Positions 13,492 through 23,551 of a DNA stretch of 64,000 nucleotides are shown one piece after another. Both the position numbers and the translations under genes were made by a program. The notes below the pieces were generated by a model, which was not told the DNA's origin, did not search any database, and saw nothing but the letters and a program-made list of their open reading frames with translations. Origin of the DNA: Syncephalis fuscata (taxonomy: Eukaryota; Zoopagomycota; Zoopagomycetes; Zoopagales; Piptocephalidaceae); assembly GCA_025786725.1 (NCBI GenBank), contig JAHLTZ010000047.1, forward strand, positions 80,260-144,259. Reading direction: 5' to 3'. Each line of letters begins with the position of its first letter. Position 1 is the first letter of the stretch.

Positions 13492-15735
13492 TCATCCATC
13501 AAAGCCTATAGAGATAAGTCAATTGAAGATCATGAAGATAATTAGTAATAATAGTAGTTTGGAGTAGCTATTTAGCACTTACTGACTAGTTATGTTAACA
13601 ATTAGGCAGGTAAATAAATATAATTAATTTTGTATATTAATCATTTAAAGTAAACTTACTAGCTAATGATATTATTTTGACAGATATATACATAAAAATA
13701 TCACAATTAGTGTCTTTCTAATGCGTATTCAAATTTATTACTTACTAGCTGTTGTTATTGATTTAAAAATAGTATTCATCAAAATATTAGATAGCTGCAT
13801 ATTACTCTGATTGCCTTTAATTTCCACTTACAATCTAATGATAGATCGTGTAAATACAGTGTACAGTAATACCGTTAATATGTGTTTGTTTCTTTAGTTA
13901 TGAATTCAAACATACCTTTTACCGATTTCAATAAACATGCCATACAATCAATAAATGATTTAAATTAGCAAAATATTATAATGCATAATAAACATGTCGA
14001 ATAGTATAACGTGGCCAACTATACATTCTAGTCACCAACTTACCATTTGCTAACAGGTTAAAAAGTCAATTTTAGTAAACAATATAATGCAAAGGATTTT
14101 AAACGCAATCTGTGTCTGCACTTACTTATCACTAAAGTCATAATTTATACAATAAAATATTAGCTATCGCAAATAGTCTAAATACAATCTAATTCGACCC
14201 ACCGCCTATTAACATTAGTTAAAAACTATTACGTTAGCAATATGATACAATGCATATTTTCAAGTAGTACAGAAATTGCACAAGGTATAATCTTACATCC
14301 AACTGTGGTATTAATAAACCAGATTAAATATAATAAAGTATTAATTATTATCAATTAGCTGAACATATGCTTTAGCTTACGAAATTCTATTAGCATTATT
14401 TTGTTAAATGCAGCATCAAATCGAAATATATTAGTAATCTAGGATTTATAGTGATCTATAAACTTACTCATATCTATTGAAATTGGATTCAGAATACATT
14501 ATTAATGTTTTATTATGCTAATGATAATAGAAAATTACCGTCAACTATTTTAATAAACAAATGATTTAGATAATATAATGGTTAGTTTATATTCTAAATT
14601 AAAAATATTATGATTACTTACGAACTTCTATTAGTTTTAATAATGCAGCATAGTTTGTTAAACCTATTGGAAACTTAAGTTTTATTCAACTTACTATCTA
14701 TAAATACGGTTAATCAATCAAATTAAAATTGAGTTAATACGCTAATGACAATTTACAACTAAAACTCCAAACCTTAAGCTTACTTTTTTCTAATAATTGG
14801 TATTTATCAGTTATGTATAATAGCAGTAAGCGGCAGTCTCTTTTTAATTGCTTAAATCATAACCTACCAGACGCTATTTTTACCATATAGCAAACATTGA
14901 TAGTCACAGCAATCGGTAGTTAGTAGTTGAATACTTATAAATTATTGTAATTTACCCGGCACTATGCGTGTTTTTAGTACAATTAAAGCGCCATGTAATT
15001 AGTTATTATCCAATTAACAAAGTTGTAACTTACAAGATTCTATCATCATTTAGGCATTGATATTGGTATGTAAAACAATGTTAGTTATGGTATAAACACT
15101 GATACCATAAATTACCGGAAACTATCAATGATAATAATTTATAAATACGCAGTTAGAATCTTCAGATAATTGTTACATATTACAACTTACTTAATGCTAT
15201 TAATATCAATTTGGAAAATATAGAGCATCAATATAAAGCTAGTTTATGAATTAATCATTTAGATTCTAACTTACCAGAACCTATTTCAGCAATTTGATGA
15301 ATATTTAATATAAAATTTAACATTAACTTACGTAGAGCTATCGATAGAAATTGAGAATGTTAGATAATAGCTAAATATAAACATTTATAATGTAACATAC
15401 ATGAACCTAATAAACAAGTTAGCGAACTAAACAACAATAAAGCATAAATAAATGTTAAACGTCCGATTACAACTTACATTTTGCTGTATAGACGTGTATC
15501 AATTAAATATCAATAAACTAGTATATTAGATGTTATACAGCTGCTTAACACTGTGTCTTACGATCATCTATTTGTGTTATTTTATTATAAATAATAGCAA
15601 GAAGTTAATAGTTTACTAAAGATAATTTTTGTTGCAACATACCGCGGCGAACAATCAATGGTTGGCGTTAACGTCAATAACACTTGTTAGACACGCAACA
15701 ACGGTCGTGCAAAGAATCGCCGTAGTAAGTCTCAT
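13492..15735 (-). CDS. Micro-exon gene: secreted peptide built from 3- and 6-nt exons
   Basis: Exon 1 (15735-15643) starts with a clear signal peptide, MRLTTAILCTTVVACLTS then VIDVNA (24 residues), and ends at a GTATGT donor. It is followed by exons of 6 or 3 nt, each directly between an AG acceptor and a GTAAGT-like donor: 15567-15562, 15483-15478, 15406-15401, 15337-15332, 15280-15275, 15196-15191, 15121-15116, 15039-15034, 14961-14956, 14873-14868, 14789-14784, 14697-14695, 14627-14622, 14544-14539, 14473-14468, 14386-14381, 14302-14297, 14205-14203, 14131-14126, 14049-14044, 13834-13832, 13748-13746, 13662-13660 and 13585-13583. A 20-nt exon (13505-13486) contains TGA 13494-13492. Introns are 51-91 nt except one of 209. 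Joined, the micro-exons are open in one frame only (phase 2-3-1), giving about 53-55 mature residues with two Cys. That frame meets the signal-peptide frame only if one base is missing near 15664-15666. Function is unknown; a secreted effector is inferred. Confidence 0.75.
13923..13928 (-). other. Possible additional 6-nt exon with a TTG acceptor
   Basis: The one oversized intron of the micro-exon locus (14043-13835) contains, at the expected spacing, a 6-nt segment followed by GTAAAA. Its acceptor reads TTG instead of TAG. Including it keeps the frame open and splits the gap into about 115 and 88 nt. It could be a mutated, skipped exon or use a rare GT-TG intron. Confidence 0.35.
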
Positions 15736-15993
15736 GGTTGCGTTGGCTCAGTTCAGTAAAACAAAAATGTTGTGTTAAAATGGAAAGTGAAAGTATGTAC
15801 CTTTCATCTAGCGGTCTACGCACTTGTGCGCTATTTAAGTCTGTAGTCTGGCCTGTTTGACGCACAATAAACTAATTATAGATACCAAGTCTATGCATCC
15901 GTATGTGGTATTAGTCCACGTGCATACTATTTTCATCATAGCGCTTATGTGTCGAGTGTAAAACAACATTTTTTTATTGACCAAAGCGCTGTA

Positions 15994-16024
15994 ACGCCTT
16001 TGGTAGCAGCGACAACAAAGGCGT
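15994..16024. repeat. Short perfect inverted repeat (hairpin)
   Basis: ACGCCTTTG and its exact reverse complement CAAAGGCGT are separated by 13 nt, about 260 nt upstream of the micro-exon gene start. It may be a regulatory palindrome or chance. Confidence 0.4.
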
Positions 16025-16299
16025 ATGCAGTCATTTATAGCAAAAAATAGATTGATTCATGGCGTTGATACAAGCAGCATCTGCATTGCATGCCTTTGGC
16101 CTTGTGCTTTTCATGCAGATACAAAGGTCTAGAATGCTTTTGAAAGCTTGTTTGAATATAGCATTACGCTATTCCAGTACACCTGTTAGTTATTAGCTGT
16201 ACGCATACAATTACAAAATCAATTGCTTGACTAACACTATAGTATACCATAACATAATATATAATAGTGTGGGGTAGAATGGGAATGATATAAGTGGAT

Positions 16300-16440
16300 A
16301 TAGGATGTATGCATACTGGATAACAAATCTATGATGATGAGTATTTGATGATTGATGTCACTCACTACTTATTATCGTGTTTAATAAGAAGAATATCACC
16401 AAATTTAGTCATTTGATTCTTGAATTATATTAAATAGTTA
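16300..16440. repeat. Dispersed repeat, copy related to 45170-45300
   Basis: Both stretches share an AATAAATCTA/ATAACAAATCTA start, an ATGATGAGTATTT-like block, GTGTCAT/ATGTCAC and a later TTAGTCATTTG/TGTAGTCATTTGG block, in the same order. The copies are clearly diverged. Confidence 0.45.
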
Positions 16441-16968
16441 ATAAAGCCAATTTATTTAATACATAAAACTAAATACATATTTAAAGACCAGTATCTAGTA
16501 TTGATGCTAGTTATTGTAATGAATTAATAATACATACTTGCTAAGTTTGTTACGCTTGCTGTCTTTAATTTTTGGAAAATAAGAAGCTGGCACTTTTTTA
16601 TCTTGGAAGAAAGGGCGCGCTTAGCTGTTTCCTGCTCTTACTAAAAGCACTTTGAGTTTGCATGACATGGTTTACCTAAATAGTATTTTGCAAACATTGG
16701 GTTTTTATCTTTTTAATCAGTCCACGTTTTACAATTTTTGTAAATGGTATCAGCACATTCTAAGCTAATAAAAAGTTTTCCATTTCTATAATTTAATAAC
16801 TATTTTTAGCAATACCTGTAAATTTTCAAATTTATCAGCTTTTAGCTATATAAATATATAAAATAAAAATGGCGCATTCTATTCTCTCTTTGTAACAACT
16901 ATTTTTTTACTTTCACAAATACACAAATAGGTTTTATTTGCAATTTATTTTATAAATACTGGTCCAAT

Positions 16969-18245
16969 ATGACTAGCTTTACTTTGTGCAACGTTATATC
17001 AACTTGTGCTTTAATAGCGCTTTGCAGTGTATCACTGGTAAATGCTATTTACTCAAAAATTGGTGGTAAGTGTGCATATTTGTGTTAAATCTGTGGTTTT
17101 TAGTAAAATTAATATCCATAATAGCTAAGCTTGGTTTTGAAAGTCCTGGGTATATTTATTTTAAAAATGAAGATGCACTTAAAGGTCATGGATTTGCCTC
17201 AATCAAATGGATTGGTGGATCACATGAAGTAAGCGTTGGCGATGTCGTATGGAATAATCAGCGTAGATTTCTAAAATGTATAAAGGACAGCATGCTGTAC
17301 CGCGAAGATGAAGCATTTAATGTAAGAACCTGGCTTGTTATTAAAAAATTGACTCACCAAGAAATAGGTATTAAAAGAAGTAGAAGACAAAAATTTAATT
17401 CAAGACGACATGGCGAAAGGCAAGGCGTATGTTCAACAGCCGATACATAAATTTGAAGTACCAAAAGCATATAATAATCGTAAAAACGATGTTTGTTATA
17501 TCTACTCATTTGCTGAGGGTGCTGATTTGAACGACTTCATCAATACAAAATCATGGGCAGAAAAGGCTACATTTCTTCCACAAGTGTTTTATCAAGTGGC
17601 TCAAGGTATGTAGTAATGTTATAAATTTTATATTTTACCAACAGTAACTAGGTACTATGTATTTACGCTATGCCAACTTAATTCATAACGACTTGGAGGG
17701 GAAAAGTACGTTGATACATGTGTTTGTATGGTTATCTAACTATTTTGAGTAGACATCATGGTTTGGCAAATACCGAATTCAAAAGACGTAAAAGTGACAA
17801 TCATCGACTATGATGTTTCTGGACAATTGGTCCAAAATAATGTTTTAGTCACTAAAAAATTGGTGCCACCACAAAATTTGGATAAAACACCAGCTTATAA
17901 CTTATGCAATCAAGAAGATATAATTTTGTCCCGAACAATATTCAGATCTATTACTGGAGTTTCACCGTATCAATTTACGGGCAATAAAGCGAATATATAT
18001 AGAACTTGTTGGAGATTTTCCGATTAACAGCGCAAATATCACCACAAACAACATCGGATAAACTTGAAAAACTAGAACAAATGAAAGCAAATTTTATTAA
18101 GCATTATCAATATCCACAATATGGACTGCCAATACTTCCAACGCAATCTGACGCAACAGCAGCAAAAAAACTATTAGGACTTCTTGAATTTATGATGGAG
18201 CTAAACATGGGCAATAACTCTGACTGTTTAATCCAATTTAAATGA
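16969..18245 (+). pseudogene. Secreted kinase-like protein, copy B (inverted, decaying)
   Basis: Paralogue of the gene at 6040-7399 with the same exon plan: 16969-17065 (signal peptide), 17125-17321, 17368-17605, 17652-17705, and 17753 onward. It keeps GFASIKW, LIHNDLEGKNIMVW and the DYD motif. Relative to copy A it has a one-base loss near 18006 that shifts the frame before the LEIF segment, and the last part (about 18228-18350) contains stops and small indels where copy A encodes its Lys-rich C-terminus. The C-terminal third is therefore broken, while the first 280 codons are still open. The frameshift alone could be a sequence error, but the C-terminal stops look real. It may still make a truncated secreted protein. 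Confidence 0.65.
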
Positions 18246-18820
18246 TGACGCCTACCTATACAGCTGAAAGAAATAAAGCAAATAATAAAACAAACGTAGA
18301 ACACATTTAAACAATTTACAGCTAATATTTAGTAAAAAGTAAACTAGTAGTGCTTATAATATTTCTTTTGTGTATTAGATAATAATAATGATCAAATATC
18401 TTGGTACAATAAGTACTGCAAATAATACATTAAATACATATCTTTATTTTTACGAATCTATATACTGCCATGTTACACATCAACTATTCAAATTATTTAC
18501 TTTACTGTTATTACTAAATTACTATTTTATAGCGGCATTGTAACAGACACATATTATGGATAATATAGCTATGCATTAAACTCATTATTAATTTTAGTCA
18601 TACTGTAGCAGATGATAAACTCGTTTATTCAAATACTAATAATAAAATACTATATAATCATACTCAAATAGCACATATTAATAAAGCAAGTTTATATAAT
18701 GCAATAGTAAATAAGCAATATTATTTATAGATTTCATTTACTTGCAGAATTGTGATTTAATTGTATAAAACAGAAATCATTCCTAATAGTCGCTTTTCAT
18801 TGGTAGATAGATATTGCTAT
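18246..18820. other. Copy B tail and AT-rich spacer
   Basis: The first 100 nt are still alignable to the C-terminal exon of kinase-like copy A. The rest is AT-rich sequence between convergent genes with no recognised feature. Confidence 0.5.
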
Positions 18821-21636
18821 TCATTGCTGGTTAGATGAAGAAGAAGAAGGAGATATACGTACACCCGAAGGCATGGACGACATCGAGGCTGATGTGCGTC
18901 GTTGCTGTTGTGGTATAGATACAGAAGAGGACAAAGCAGAGGCCGTCATCGTTATTGTAGCCGGAGCGGCAGATGTCGGCGCATGCATACCATGGCCTGG
19001 ATGATAATAGTACGAAGGCATTGTTACTGTAGGATCTTCTCCTATATGATCTTCGTCAGTATAGCTTTTTCTGCTGTTATTCGCATTATTGCCACTATTT
19101 GTTGTGACTGCTGCTGGTGCGGTAGGCGAATAGGGCATGGGATTATAGTAGATGGCGTTACCAGTTGGTGCACCGCCACTATTAGGCGGCATGAATAGTG
19201 GCATTGCTCCCGGATAAGGTATGTATGTTGGCGGCATCGATTGCGGCGATGGATGATTGGGATCAACGCCAGTTGAATAAGGCACGGAATACTGACTCAC
19301 TACAGGTCTATTCGTTCTGATTATTAGTATCTATTGTGTAATGTATACCATGTTACTTACCGGCCATAATAGCCACCAGCTGATGAATTGCCGCCTGTAG
19401 TATTTGTAGCGCCACTGCCGGCACCGGCACCAGTACCACCAGCACCACTTGTAGCATTGACCGGTGTAACGGGCACTACTAGGCCACTGGCCGTTTGTAC
19501 AAGAATCGGTTGATGCGATACACTCACTTGCGACGAAGCACGATGATGGTGAGCATGGTGAGGATGTGTCTGCGATGGATGCTGATGATGATGTGGATGA
19601 TGTGGGTGGTGATGGTGTGGATGAATAGCTGGTGGGCCGTGTGATGTCATCATTTGATAGGGATTGCCATCGGTAATAGGAATAGTTAGACCATTGGCGG
19701 TTGTATAAAGATAAACAACTGGACTTGTTGTCGGTGCTGTCGTTGTAGCCGTTGCCGTTGTATTAGTACCGGTACTTGTAGTGCTAGCTGCACTAGTTGG
19801 TGCAGCAGTAGACGCAGCCGAGTTGACCATTGACGTCATGGTGGATTTCGTCGCAGTAACTGTCGATTGGACGGCATTGGCAGCAGCATTGGCAGCAGCA
19901 GCAGCCATACCTGCATTAGCAACCGTTTCTGCCGTAGGACCAAGTGGCTGAGCTATTGGACTATTTGCAGCTATTGTCGTTACAGTAGATGTTTGTGTGG
20001 CCATTTCTTTAACTGCAGCCTGTTCTTCTACCACGGCTACATTAGTAACAGCTTTTTCTTTTGGTTTCGGCTGTGATGGTGTCACTGCTGGGTGTGTTGA
20101 GAATTTGGCTGCACTATTATTATTGGTCGCTGCAGATGGTGTACCCGATAATGTCACATTAACAATATTTCCAAAACGTATTTGACGACCCTTAGACGAT
20201 GATGGTGGCAATGGTGCTGATGGTGTTTCTGTAACATCAACAGCAGTTTTATCTAATAGATTTAGTGTTAATTGTGTAAAATGGTTTAATTTAGTTTGAT
20301 TACCTTTACTTAGTGTTGTATCAGCCTTTTGCTTATTAAATGTAGTTGTTCCAGTTTCTACAGCAGGCCTTGGCTTGTATGTCTTTTGATCAGGCTTTAG
20401 TGTTGCCACGTAATGATCGCGACCTTCCATGCCTTCTCCTCGGAATCCACCAAATGACTAAGTATTTGATATTAGTTACTGTTTAATTACATTATTATAA
20501 TAACTTACACTATTGTCATGCAAGGACACACCTCTGCCTCTACCTCTACCTCTACCTCGGAAAGGTCGGCCTCGTCCGGTGGCACGATATAAACCAGTGC
20601 TATTTCCTCGATAACCTGTAGGTGTTACTCTTTCTCGCTGCTGTTCTGTTCGTACTAGCTCTTCGAATCCATCATGGCCCCACTGTCTTCCTGCATTGCC
20701 GCTATAGTTATTTGAGACGGCTTTGGTATGAGGTGCTGCTGTATCAGTCTCTTTTGTTGCCGATTCAGACTCATTTGACTTGATCGGTGTTGGGTTAGCT
20801 TTAACGGATTCTTTTGTTGTAGTAGGCGGCACTGCAGATACTTTATTCGACTGTTCGCGTACTGGCGGTGTATTTACCTCTTTGGTTACCGCAGTAACAG
20901 TACGTTTATTATCATCGTCATTGTTTACATTGCTGTTACGTGGTCGACTGGGATAAGATGCCATAGATCGCGGATAGCCACGTCCTCGCGGCATAGCACG
21001 ACTGTACTGCCCTCGTCCACGACTAAAGCCTCGTCCACGCGGTCGATTACGTAATCCATCAGGCATAAATCGGTCGTCGTGGCCCCAAAATGAACCAATG
21101 TGCGGTACAAAGGACGGATCATCGGCTAATCGCTGTCGATATTCATTGCGTACCTTTTGTCTTTGTTCAAAGGCATTATCCGCAGCTTTGAATCGGTTGG
21201 TTCGCAAACGACCTTCCTCTCTACATCTTGTGGCAAATACTGGCGGTGATGATGATCGTAATTTACCACCACGTCCTCTAATCGGTCTACCTCTTGTAGA
21301 GGGCGCAGTTGTACGTTTTGATTTATTTGTAGCGTTCTGTTTTTTTGTATCTACTACAGCTTCTTTACTGCTATCACCAACTACTTCGTCTTCTTCAGTA
21401 GCTGAATTACCTAACTCTTCTTCTTCTTCGTCGTCGTCGTCGTCGTCGTCTTCTTCTTCTTCTTCATTTTTATCTTCTGTCTCGTCTTCTTCGTCGTCAT
21501 TTTCCAATTCACTTTCTTCTTCTTCTTCTTCAGATAAAGTGCCTACAGTACCCTCAGAATACTCGGACAGAGAGTCTTCCGCCTCATCGGCGTCTTTCTT
21601 TCTAACATCGGGTGCACGACGTCGCAAACGATTCAT
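18821..21636 (-). CDS. Btz-domain protein (CASC3/Barentsz-like, exon junction complex)
   Basis: Predicted eIF4A3-binding component of the exon junction complex, acting in mRNA localisation, translation or decay. Three exons: 21636 to about 20508, about 20459-19360, and about 19313-18821. The ATG at 21636 (MNRLRRRAPDV) follows a TTTACAG acceptor, so a 5' UTR intron is likely. The order is: a long Glu/Asp tract (about residues 25-80), a basic stretch, the Btz/SELOR-like core DDPSFVPHIGSFWGHDDRF with RGRG/RG repeats, then QWGHDGFEELV, the second half of the W-HD-F signature. Another RGRGRGRG block follows, then a low-complexity Ala/Thr/His-rich region including a His/Pro run (19560-19625). The C-terminus is Pro/Ser-rich. 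A splicing-linked factor fits the intron-rich genome. The gene shares a short divergent promoter with the F-box gene. Confidence 0.75.
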
Positions 21637-21946
21637 AACTGTAAATAGACACGTGTTAGATGGTTTGTTAGGCTTACAGCCTTCTTCTATTAATGTCAAC
21701 AACTCACCAGAATAACAACTAATAAAACACGACTGGACTGAATAATAGTCGTTTGGAAACGAGGTAGATTCGAATACAGTGGCGTCAAGAGGAAAGTGAG
21801 AGCAGATCGTGGAAAAAAGGAGTCGACTTCAACCAAAAGTCAACCAAAACCAATGTTTTTTCATTATTTCCACCATAATAAACAACAAAATTAAACTTTC
21901 ATTTATTAAAAATATCGTGTAGTAAACTTTCTTTTTAACACCAACA
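21637..21946. promoter_or_regulatory. Short bidirectional promoter
   Basis: About 310 nt separate the starts of the divergent Btz and F-box genes. It contains the putative 5' UTR intron of the Btz gene (acceptor TTTACAG at about 21640). No defined site was recognised. Confidence 0.5.
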
Positions 21947-23551
21947 ATGGACACCATCATTACCAATACTGCACCACAACCAATGGCTGAAAGCCGGTTA
22001 ATAGCAGTATTGACTGCACTGCCATCTAGCGACTATTGGCAGTTTCTTTTATATTTGAATGGTTCGACAGTGGCACGCCTAAGTGCTTGTTGTCATTTAT
22101 TAAAAGAGAAGATACGGACCGATAGCTTATTATGGCAGTATCTTTATCATAACCAGTTTCTAAATAACGAGCTTAAAGTTAAAGAGATGGATTTTGTATA
22201 TTGGTGTACACGTTCCAGTCCTAATACACAAAACGTGCCAAATAGTAATAAATCAAGTGTAATTGATTGGTATGATGTCTATCGACGACGAATCATTACT
22301 GAGCAAAATTGGCGATATGGCCGTGGTCAGCGCACTGTTATTCCACTGCCCGAACCTGATAAATATAAGCAATGGTCGATTGGTAATAACTCTGCCACAG
22401 GCATGATATTATATGGCCATGCGTATGGAAATAATCTACAGCGTGGTCCTGCTGTGGTAGTCATCGAAGGTACACCCATCAACAATATAGCAACTAATTT
22501 AAAAACAAGTGCTATTAATGATTCAAGTAACATGACACTAAGGCCTACTTTAAAAAGATTAGAATCAAACGAATTGAAAGATAGTAATAAGAACTGTATA
22601 ACACTTATGAGTAATCAATATATCGTTACAGTCATTAGCTGTTTCTATTCTAGTACAGTTTACATGGAAATTCGTGAACGAGGCTCGCTTAATCTTAAAT
22701 CAACAATCCATCTACCTTATCGCTCAAGTATACAAATGATTAAGGGTCGATGGGCCATGTTCATCTATCGTGAAATGACATATAATGAGGCACATTCTGC
22801 CAAACTTATGGTATGGGATATAGAACGCGGTATGGCTTGTCCCGGCTCAATCGACGATCTTGGCAATACACGGTCATTTCATCAAGTGAACGAGGAGACA
22901 GCATATGTATATGTAGCAAAATGTGATTCTGCAACACCAACGACTATCCATTGGATGTACTATGTATTTTCAGCAACAGAATCTGTACGTCTCGTAAAAC
23001 AAAGCAGCTTTCAGACTAGTCAGCGGATTGTTGCATGCTTGGCAGATTTTACATTTGATTCAACTCGAGCTTTAATTAAAACACTTAATTCTACCCACCA
23101 ACACCAGTTCTTCCTACACAGCATTGCTGCAGACACACAGCAACAGCAGCAATTATCAGAACTGCTAATACCAAAAAATAATGCAGCTATTGAATTGGTA
23201 TTACGCGATATAAGTAGCGACACGAGTGAAATGCAATCTATTGTGCAGTTATCTGATGCAAGCGAGAATAATGTCGATATGGATAATTATGTTGGCTGTC
23301 AGACTTATGAAGAAATAGATAGATGGAGTTCATCTCGGTGTCTGCATCTTATCGGGCAATTATGTGTTTTTATTGAGCTTTGTACTTCAGGATTAAAACG
23401 TGCAACATTGGTCGATGTTAAGACGAATGCTTCTGTTCGATTCTATAGTCCCTATGCTACTAATAATGATTGCGCCTTTTTAATGACCTCATTTATTTGC
23501 TTGGTACCTAATCGTAATGAATTGGTCATTGTTGATTATGGCGCATTGTAA
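21947..23551 (+). CDS. F-box protein
   Basis: Intronless gene of 534 residues. Residues about 18-75 (VLTALPSSDYWQFLLYLNGS, SACCHLLKEKIRTDSLLWQYLY) resemble an F-box, the Skp1-binding module of SCF ubiquitin ligases: a Leu-rich start, then cysteine/leucine helices and a W-Y end. The rest is beta-rich with weak repeats (for example LMVWDIERGMACPG), which may form a propeller for substrate binding, but no clear WD motif is seen. A Gln run lies around residue 400. The substrate is unknown. The ATG at 21947 is the first in the frame. Confidence 0.65.
   Translation: MDTIITNTAPQPMAESRLIAVLTALPSSDYWQFLLYLNGSTVARLSACCHLLKEKIRTDSLLWQYLYHNQFLNNELKVKEMDFVYWCTRSSPNTQNVPNSNKSSVIDWYDVYRRRIITEQNWRYGRGQRTVIPLPEPDKYKQWSIGNNSATGMILYGHAYGNNLQRGPAVVVIEGTPINNIATNLKTSAINDSSNMTLRPTLKRLESNELKDSNKNCITLMSNQYIVTVISCFYSSTVYMEIRERGSLNLKSTIHLPYRSSIQMIKGRWAMFIYREMTYNEAHSAKLMVWDIERGMACPGSIDDLGNTRSFHQVNEETAYVYVAKCDSATPTTIHWMYYVFSATESVRLVKQSSFQTSQRIVACLADFTFDSTRALIKTLNSTHQHQFFLHSIAADTQQQQQLSELLIPKNNAAIELVLRDISSDTSEMQSIVQLSDASENNVDMDNYVGCQTYEEIDRWSSSRCLHLIGQLCVFIELCTSGLKRATLVDVKTNASVRFYSPYATNNDCAFLMTSFICLVPNRNELVIVDYGAL

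Larger units (their letters stand above)
15736..16968. promoter_or_regulatory. Divergent region upstream of the micro-exon gene and kinase-like copy B
   Basis: Toward the micro-exon gene there is a TATA-like TTAAATA (about 15833-15839, minus strand) next to a CGCAC-TT-GTGCG inverted repeat (15819-15830). A 9-bp inverted repeat with a 13-nt loop lies at 15994-16024. A dispersed repeat related to 45170-45300 lies at about 16300-16440. The last 255 nt are the duplicated upstream region shared with kinase-like copy A. No coding region is seen. Confidence 0.45.

Noticed and set aside
14186-14188. Alternative 3-nt exon ATT with a GTATTT donor in the micro-exon array
   Set aside because: The exon at 14205-14203 fits the intron spacing better (91 and 71 nt against 108 and 54), though both keep the frame open.
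13320-15643. CRISPR-like or satellite array as explanation for the regular spacing
   Set aside because: The units share no common repeat sequence. Only splice-site consensus recurs and the intervals vary from 51 to 91 nt.
15674-15865. Minus-strand open frame of 63 codons overlapping the micro-exon gene start
   Set aside because: It starts at a GTG and lies in another frame than the ATG-initiated signal peptide, and it ends inside the first exon.
21098-21715. Plus-strand poly-Ser open frame of 205 codons
   Set aside because: It is the antisense shadow of the Glu/Asp-rich tract of the Btz-domain gene.
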